Positions 5,982-9,025 of a stretch of 9,025 nt of DNA are shown piece after piece (positions within the stretch are counted from its first letter, which is position 1; each line of letters begins with the position of its first letter). The notes below the pieces were generated by a model. The model saw only the letters and a program-made list of their open reading frames with translations, did not search any database and was not told the origin of the DNA. This stretch comes from JAUASV01 sp047605685 (lineage in GTDB: Bacteria; Actinomycetota; Actinomycetes; Actinomycetales; Microbacteriaceae): contig JASGFF010000087.1 of the NCBI GenBank assembly GCA_047605685.1, forward strand, positions 1 through 9,025. The letters run 5' to 3'. Both the position numbers and the translations under genes were made by a program.

Positions 5982-6218
5982 ATGGTGAGTGACACGACCC
6001 GCGAGGTGGCCGACAAGGTCGCCGCCGCTCTGTACCGGTCGGGCATGTCGAAGCGCAGCCTCTCGGCCGCAACGGGCATCCCCGAGACGACCCTGCTGCG
6101 CAAGATCAACGCCAACGGCGACTTCGGTGTCTCCGAACTGGTGCGCATCGCGAAGGCGCTCGATGTGCCGGCCTCCGAGATCGCCCCGAGTGCTTTCGTC
6201 GCGAAGGCGGTGGCGTGA
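5982..6218 (+). CDS. Cro-like XRE-family HTH protein
   Basis: This 78-residue protein has an HTH of XRE type at about 23-62, with 'GMSKRSLSAATGIPETTLLR' as the HTH core and LVRIAKALDVPASEI following. The recognition part ETTLLR nearly repeats ETTLVR of the opposing repressor, which suggests both proteins read the same palindromes. The ATG 5982 is at or next to the expected transcription start, so translation is probably leaderless. It is the first gene of the rightward early operon, and its stop overlaps the next start. By position it plays the Cro role, shutting off the repressor during lytic growth; that is inference from layout and fold. Confidence 0.82.
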   Translation: MVSDTTREVADKVAAALYRSGMSKRSLSAATGIPETTLLRKINANGDFGVSELVRIAKALDVPASEIAPSAFVAKAVA

Positions 6219-6940
6219 TGAGCGCCCTGGATGTGTTCCGGTATGGCGACATGTCGGTCCGCACGGTGCTGGTGGATGGGGAGCCGTGGTTCGTCGCCGC
6301 CGATGTGACCGCCGTGCTCGGCTTCGCGAACGGCCGCATGGCTATCGCGCGGCTCGATGAGGATGGGGTCAGCCAGGCTGACATCACCGATTCCCTTGGC
6401 CGAGCGCAGCGCGCGACAGTGCTGAATGAGCCGGGCATCTACGAGCTGATCATGCGCTCGGACAAGCCCGAAGCGAAGGCGTTTCGCCGTTGGGTGACGC
6501 ATGAGGTGCTCCCCAGCATCCGCCGCACCGGCCAGTTCGGATCGCAGGTGCCGACGTCGCTCGCGGAAGCACTCGAACTCGCCGCCGCCGAAGCGCGCCG
6601 CGTAGAAGCACTCGAAGCAAAAGCCATCGAGGATGCCCCGAAGGTCGCCGCGTACGACGCGCTCATGGATGCTGACGGGTTCTACACGATGGAGGTCGTG
6701 GCGAAGCTTGGCGGCATCGGCCGGACGACGCTGTTCAACCGGCTCCGTGACGCCGGGGTGATCCAGTCCGGGTCGCGGCTCCCATACCAGCGGTACCTGC
6801 ACTGGTTCAAGATCACTACCTCGACATGGACCGACAGTGACGGGGTCGCTCACCCGTCGAACACGGCGCGGGTGCGACCGGAGTCCCTCGCGCGGGTGCT
6901 GGAGAAGGCCGGCGTTTCGATGCAGAAGGCGGACGTGTGA
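6218..6940 (+). CDS. Phage antirepressor, BRO-N plus KilAC domains
   Basis: The 240-residue product carries a BRO-N domain (about 3-105, with 'VDGEPWFVAADVTAVLGFAN', NEPGIYELIMRS and 'FRRWVTHEVLPSIRRTGQF'), a short helical linker rich in Ala and Glu, and a C-terminal KilAC/ANT domain (about 138-236, with 'AYDALMDADGFYTMEVVAK' and an HTH-like IGRTTLFNRLRDAGVI). Such proteins neutralise phage repressors or bind phage DNA in the switch to lytic growth. The ATG 6218 shares one base with the cro stop (TGATG); a GTG at 6215 is an alternative giving one more residue. Its place just after cro fits an induction role. It may be the factor that relieves the small, non-cleavable repressor. Confidence 0.93.
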   Translation: MSALDVFRYGDMSVRTVLVDGEPWFVAADVTAVLGFANGRMAIARLDEDGVSQADITDSLGRAQRATVLNEPGIYELIMRSDKPEAKAFRRWVTHEVLPSIRRTGQFGSQVPTSLAEALELAAAEARRVEALEAKAIEDAPKVAAYDALMDADGFYTMEVVAKLGGIGRTTLFNRLRDAGVIQSGSRLPYQRYLHWFKITTSTWTDSDGVAHPSNTARVRPESLARVLEKAGVSMQKADV

Positions 6941-7122
6941 TGTCGCGGGGTCCGGTGTTGACGGTGACGCAGGCCGCCGCGTACGTGGGGCTCGCGCCGA
7001 AAACGCTCCGGAATCTGAAGGCGTTGGGTGAGGGGCCGCGGGCGTACAAGCACGGCCGGCTCACGGTCTACTACCCCGCCGACCTCGACGTGTGGCTCTC
7101 GACCCGTCTGACGGTGGCGTGA
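6940..7122 (+). CDS. Excisionase-like HTH protein (MerR/HTH_17 type)
   Basis: This 60-residue protein is a single winged-HTH of the HTH_17/excisionase class: LTVTQAAAYVGLAPKTLRNL (8-27) is the helix-turn-helix, and 'GPRAYKHGRLTVYYPADLDV' (32-51) is the wing with the Y.P.DLD..L ending. Such proteins bend att DNA and turn integrase toward excision, or act as small regulators. The start is ATG 6940, sharing one base with the antirepressor stop; GTG 6937 is an alternative. Being in the early lytic operon, opposite to int, is the usual place for an excisionase. The Xis role is inferred. Confidence 0.75.
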   Translation: MSRGPVLTVTQAAAYVGLAPKTLRNLKALGEGPRAYKHGRLTVYYPADLDVWLSTRLTVA

Positions 7123-7220
7123 TGACCGCGCACGAGTTTTTCGCGGTCCTTCGTCCGCACCTGACGGAGGAGCAGGTCGCGTTCGCCGAGTGGGCGCTCG
7201 CTGACCATTCGACCAAATGA
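7122..7220 (+). CDS. Small 32-residue phage ORF
   Basis: The ATG at 7122 shares a base with the stop of the HTH gene (TGATG), the same coupling used by its neighbours. The product starts MTAHEFFAVLRPHLTEEQVA and continues as one acidic, probably helical peptide ending in ADHSTK. I recognise no family. Support comes from coupling and from filling the gap exactly up to the hairpin; at this length a chance frame is possible. Confidence 0.45.
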   Translation: MTAHEFFAVLRPHLTEEQVAFAEWALADHSTK

Positions 7221-7223
7221 GAA

Positions 7224-7246
7224 CGGCCCCCGGTGGGCGGGGGCCG
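7224..7246 (+). terminator. Strong GC hairpin between early genes
   Basis: CGGCCCCC (7224-7231) pairs perfectly with GGGGGCCG (7239-7246) around a 7-nt GGTGGGC loop. No T tract follows. It is the only break in the overlapping gene chain and could be a partial terminator, a processing site or an mRNA-stabilising structure. Confidence 0.5.
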
Positions 7247-7263
7247 AGAAATGGAGCCAGAAC

Positions 7264-7545
7264 ATGACTACCAGTACCAAGACTACAGCATCGGTCGCGG
7301 ACCGGTTGAAGGAGTTGAGTGATCTCGTCGGTCGGCTCGACGTGCCAGAAATGTCGACCGACGTCCGGGTGGTCGGCAACGTCGCGGAAATCACGTTCCA
7401 CGCTTCGAGGGACGCTGCCCGGCTCATCGGTGCGGTGCAGGCCGTGTACGCGTACACGGGGTGCGCGCCGGACATGGGTGAACGTAAGGACTGCTGCTGG
7501 TACGAGTGGCTCATCGACGGCATCCCTGTGGTGGTGTTCGCGTGA
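7264..7545 (+). CDS. Hypothetical phage protein, 93 residues
   Basis: ATG 7264 follows GGAG (7253-7256) at 7-nt spacing and comes just after the hairpin, so this gene restarts translation. The product has an N-terminal Ser/Thr-rich stretch, a helix (VADRLKELSDLVGRL), then a likely alpha/beta part with VRVVGNVAEITFHAS, a helix containing AARLIGAVQAVYAYTG, and a final strand ending WLIDGIPVVVFA. Cys67, Cys77 and Cys78 lie close together. I recognise no family. Its stop overlaps the next GTG start by 4 nt. Confidence 0.75.
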   Translation: MTTSTKTTASVADRLKELSDLVGRLDVPEMSTDVRVVGNVAEITFHASRDAARLIGAVQAVYAYTGCAPDMGERKDCCWYEWLIDGIPVVVFA

Positions 7546-7682
7546 GCGTCCGGCGTCTGACCCTGACCGTGTGTGACGAACCGGTCGCGGAGCTGGTCCG
7601 TGACTGGCTCGTGTACGGGGACACGGCGGCTGTGCCGGTGGATGGGGACGTGCTCGCCCTGATGAGAGGGGGCCGCCCGTGA
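7542..7682 (+). CDS. Small hypothetical phage protein, 46 residues
   Basis: The GTG at 7542 overlaps the upstream stop (GTGA), and its own stop overlaps the next start in the same way, so it fits the operon exactly. The product starts VSVRRLTLTVCDEPVAELVR and ends LALMRGGRP; it looks like a short beta-strand plus helix unit. No family is recognised. Confidence 0.55.
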   Translation: MSVRRLTLTVCDEPVAELVRDWLVYGDTAAVPVDGDVLALMRGGRP

Positions 7683-8053
7683 CCAGTTTCGACACGGTCG
7701 TCAGCATCCTGCGACGTGACGACATGCCGCCCGTGGTGTTCCCTGGTGGTGCGGATGTGCGTGCTACGGACCCGCTCACCTCCCATGCTGCGAGGGATGG
7801 GGTCGACCCGGCCGCGTCCCGGGATTTCGTGATCGCGGTCCTTCAGAAGCACGGTCCGCTTGCGGACTTCGAGATCGTCGAGTTCGCCCGCCGGCATGGT
7901 GTCCCGTTCGCGGACTCGCGGATCAGGACCGCGCGACACGAGCTCGTCGAGGCGGGGGTGGTGGAGGCCACCGGTTACTACCACGTCCGTCGCCGGCCGG
8001 CGAGGCAGACCTTGCACACCGTGTGGGGTCTCGTCGAGGAGGTGGCGGCATGA
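7679..8053 (+). CDS. Winged-helix-like phage protein, 124 residues
   Basis: The product has a motif ATDPLTSHAARDGVD (29-43), seen in many small phage proteins as 'TDPxTSxxA', followed by a winged-helix-like block (about 48-100): FVIAVLQKHGPLADFEIVEF, then SRIRTARHELVEAGVVEATG, and a basic RRRPARQTLHTVWGL ending. This resembles phage proteins linked to replication or transcription control, but the actual job is unknown. The start is GTG 7679, overlapping the previous stop by 4 nt (GTGA); its stop overlaps the next ATG by 4 nt. Family resemblance is from memory of pattern. Confidence 0.8.
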   Translation: MTSFDTVVSILRRDDMPPVVFPGGADVRATDPLTSHAARDGVDPAASRDFVIAVLQKHGPLADFEIVEFARRHGVPFADSRIRTARHELVEAGVVEATGYYHVRRRPARQTLHTVWGLVEEVAA

Positions 8054-8184
8054 TGCGCCGGTCGACGTGGCAGCCGGTCCCCCGATCCCATTTCACTGGC
8101 GCCTTGTGGGTCGTCGCCGCGGTCCTGACGGTCGCGAATGTGCTCCTTGCCATCGCTATCGCTCACCAGCCGACGGGTCTCTGA
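8050..8184 (+). CDS. Small single-pass membrane protein, 44 residues
   Basis: ATG 8050 overlaps the upstream stop by 4 nt, and the stop shares a base with the next ATG. The product has a basic N-terminus (MMRRSTWQPVPRSH), one membrane helix at about 17-39 (ALWVVAAVLTVANVLLAIAI) and a short tail. The positive N-terminus predicts an N-in, C-out orientation. No family is recognised; small membrane proteins of this kind are common in actinophage early regions, with exclusion or regulation as possible roles. Confidence 0.6.
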   Translation: MMRRSTWQPVPRSHFTGALWVVAAVLTVANVLLAIAIAHQPTGL

Positions 8185-8393
8185 TGTCGTACCTCGACAT
8201 GATGCGGTGCCCGTACACGGGTGAGGACGTGCCCGCGATCGTCACCGATCAGACCGGGTGGGCGGAGTACTGGTGTCTGGCTTGTGAGATCACTCACGAG
8301 ATCTCGGCTCCGGATCCTGACTCGGATCTGTGCCACGACCGGCAGGCGGATGAGCGCGCTGCTGACTATTTCGACGACATGGAGGAGCACTGA
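8184..8393 (+). CDS. Small acidic Cys-containing phage protein, 69 residues
   Basis: ATG 8184 shares a base with the previous stop (TGATG). An upstream open frame exists but lies within the neighbouring genes. The product has Cys9 in RCPYTG, then Cys31 and Cys34 in YWCLACEITHEIS, with His38, and Cys50-His51 later. This could be a zinc-ribbon-like fold, although the first knuckle lacks its second Cys. The C-terminus is strongly acidic (ADERAADYFDDMEEH). No family is recognised. It is coupled to the next gene in the same way. Confidence 0.68.
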   Translation: MSYLDMMRCPYTGEDVPAIVTDQTGWAEYWCLACEITHEISAPDPDSDLCHDRQADERAADYFDDMEEH

Positions 8394-9025
8394 TGACGTA
8401 TAGCTTCGATGACCACCCGGAGCACCGGGCTCGTCTCGATGAGTGGCGGGACAAGTGGATCGCGAACGCGTTCTCGACTGAGCCTGCCGACCAGCCGAAG
8501 ATGCGTGCTGCGATCGCTGGCCTGTACGAGGCGGCCGGGTTGACACCGCCCGAGCGGATCGTTTTCGTGCGGTCGCCTCAGGTCGCGGCGATTGCGGGGT
8601 CGGTCGCTGCTGGTGCGTGGTGGGTGCGGGAGCATCCGGCGGATGCGGCTCGTCTGGGTATTCGCGTGTCCGAGTCCGAGCTGATGGCGGGCGTTGCGAT
8701 GGCAGCGGCTCGTGGGGTGCGTGCGGCTTCGGGGATTCCAGTGCCGCCGCTGGATGTTGCCACGGTCGCCGCCACGGCCTTCGTCACTCGCGCCGCCACG
8801 GACATCGCCACGGTCGCCGCCACGGACGCCGTCACTCGCGCCGCCACGGACATCGCCACGGTCGCCGCCACGGCCTTCGTCACTCGCGCCGCCACGGACG
8901 CCGCCACGGACGCCGCCACGGACGCCGCCACGGACGCCGCCACGTACGCCGCCACGGACGCCGCCACGCGCGCCGCCACGGACGCCGCCACGTACGCCGC
9001 CACGTACGCCGCCACGGACGCCGCC
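8393..9025 (+). CDS. Phage protein with Ala/Thr tetrapeptide-repeat tail, 3'-truncated
   Basis: ATG 8393 shares a base with the upstream stop, and the frame stays open for 211 codons to the window edge. Residues 1-122 form a normal globular-looking part, with 'LDEWRDKWIANAFSTEPADQ', LYEAAGLTPPERIVFVRSP and 'AGSVAAGAWWVREHP'; this resembles the N-terminal part of DUF6745-like actinobacterial/phage proteins (pattern memory, not checked). From residue 123 it becomes low complexity: three 16-residue units (ATVAAT..VTRAATDI type) and then ATDA/ATYA/ATRA units. The period of four keeps Thr spaced evenly, with Asp, Tyr or Arg as the only varying side chain. Function is unknown. Its real end is outside the window. 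Confidence 0.8.
   Translation, partial: MTYSFDDHPEHRARLDEWRDKWIANAFSTEPADQPKMRAAIAGLYEAAGLTPPERIVFVRSPQVAAIAGSVAAGAWWVREHPADAARLGIRVSESELMAGVAMAAARGVRAASGIPVPPLDVATVAATAFVTRAATDIATVAATDAVTRAATDIATVAATAFVTRAATDAATDAATDAATDAATYAATDAATRAATDAATYAATYAATDAA
8759..8902 (+). repeat. Three tandem 48-bp repeats within the coding sequence
   Basis: Units lie at 8759-8806, 8807-8854 and 8855-8902. Units 1 and 3 differ only in the last codon (ATC versus GCC). Unit 2 differs from unit 1 in codons 7 and 8 (GAC GCC for GCC TTC). All are in frame and each codes 16 residues. Confidence 0.93.
8903..9025 (+). repeat. Tandem 12-bp repeats (GCCACGNNCGCC), continuing past the window
   Basis: Ten full units run from 8903 to 9022, plus GCC. 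Nearly all change sits in one codon: GAC (Asp), TAC (Tyr) or CGC (Arg). The order of that residue is D, D, D, Y, D, R, D, Y, Y, D. The array is in frame and open at the right edge. Confidence 0.93.

Larger units (their letters stand above)
4288..9025. mobile_element. Left part of an integrated prophage (right end outside the window)
   Basis: From the tRNA-Gly 3' end onward the genes are phage-like: integrase, repressor, Cro, BRO-N/KilAC antirepressor, excisionase-like HTH and a tight chain of very small genes. Base composition becomes somewhat less GC-rich than in the host genes, and overlaps of 1 or 4 nt dominate. No structural, lysis or packaging genes are in view, so whether the prophage is complete, or is an integrative element with a phage switch, cannot be settled here. 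Confidence 0.85.

Noticed and set aside
5921..6853. Minus-strand frame of 310 codons opposite cro and the antirepressor
   Set aside because: It is the shadow of the BRO-N/KilAC and Cro genes and would also cover the early promoter.
6850..7779. Minus-strand frame of 309 codons
   Set aside because: It is Arg/Pro/His-rich, lacks a ribosome-binding site, and lies opposite a tightly coupled set of plus-strand genes.
8759..8902. 48-bp repeats as a CRISPR-like array
   Set aside because: The units are directly adjacent without unique spacers, stay in frame, and grade into a 12-bp coding repeat.
8578..9015. Minus-strand frame with VAAS/VAAR/VAAY repeats
   Set aside because: It is the complement of the 12-bp repeat array. 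The plus-strand frame is coupled to the upstream gene and has a globular N-terminus, so plus is the coding strand.
8759..9025. Pentapeptide-repeat protein (A[D/N]Lxx)
   Set aside because: The period is four residues and there is no central Leu or Phe, so the beta-helix family does not fit.

Overview
The window is about 70% GC and looks like the chromosome of a high-GC actinobacterium. A Microbacteriaceae-type host is inferred from the CopD/CtaG-like protein, the PIF1-like ATPase, the HmuO-type heme oxygenase with a DtxR/IdeR-like iron box, and a likely leaderless promoter. No species can be named from the sequence alone.

Host part (1-4287). A 5'-truncated membrane protein of the CopD/CtaG copper/cytochrome-oxidase-assembly type overlaps by 4 nt (ATGA) a PIF1/RecD-like helicase. 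Convergent to these lies a minus-strand heme pair: a DUF2470 protein, then heme oxygenase hmuO, with an iron-box-like site in the 50-bp gap. A plus-strand DinB-fold protein follows, then tRNA-Gly(CCC).

Prophage part (about 4288 to the right edge, not closed). The 3' end of tRNA-Gly is the presumed attL. A minus-strand tyrosine integrase comes next, then a 71-bp divergent region holding an SOS/LexA-box-like palindrome and a well-primed 39-codon ORF. Beyond them is a classic lysogeny switch: a minus-strand XRE repressor faces a plus-strand Cro-like protein across two related operator-like palindromes. One palindrome fills the spacer of a TTGACA-N16-TAAAGT promoter that would give a leaderless cro message. 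The rightward early operon continues with a BRO-N/KilAC antirepressor, an excisionase-like HTH protein and a run of small phage genes. Almost all are joined by 1-nt or 4-nt start/stop overlaps; the one break is a strong GC hairpin. The window ends inside a protein with an Ala/Thr-rich tail coded by 48-bp and then 12-bp tandem repeats.

Working model: integrase and repressor serve lysogeny, while Cro, antirepressor and Xis-like protein serve induction. The SOS-like palindrome between the integrase and a small ORF that runs antisense into the repressor 3' end could link DNA damage to both excision and loss of repression. That link is inference. No defence system, CRISPR array or insertion sequence is visible. 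Every stretch over 300 bases contains a gene.
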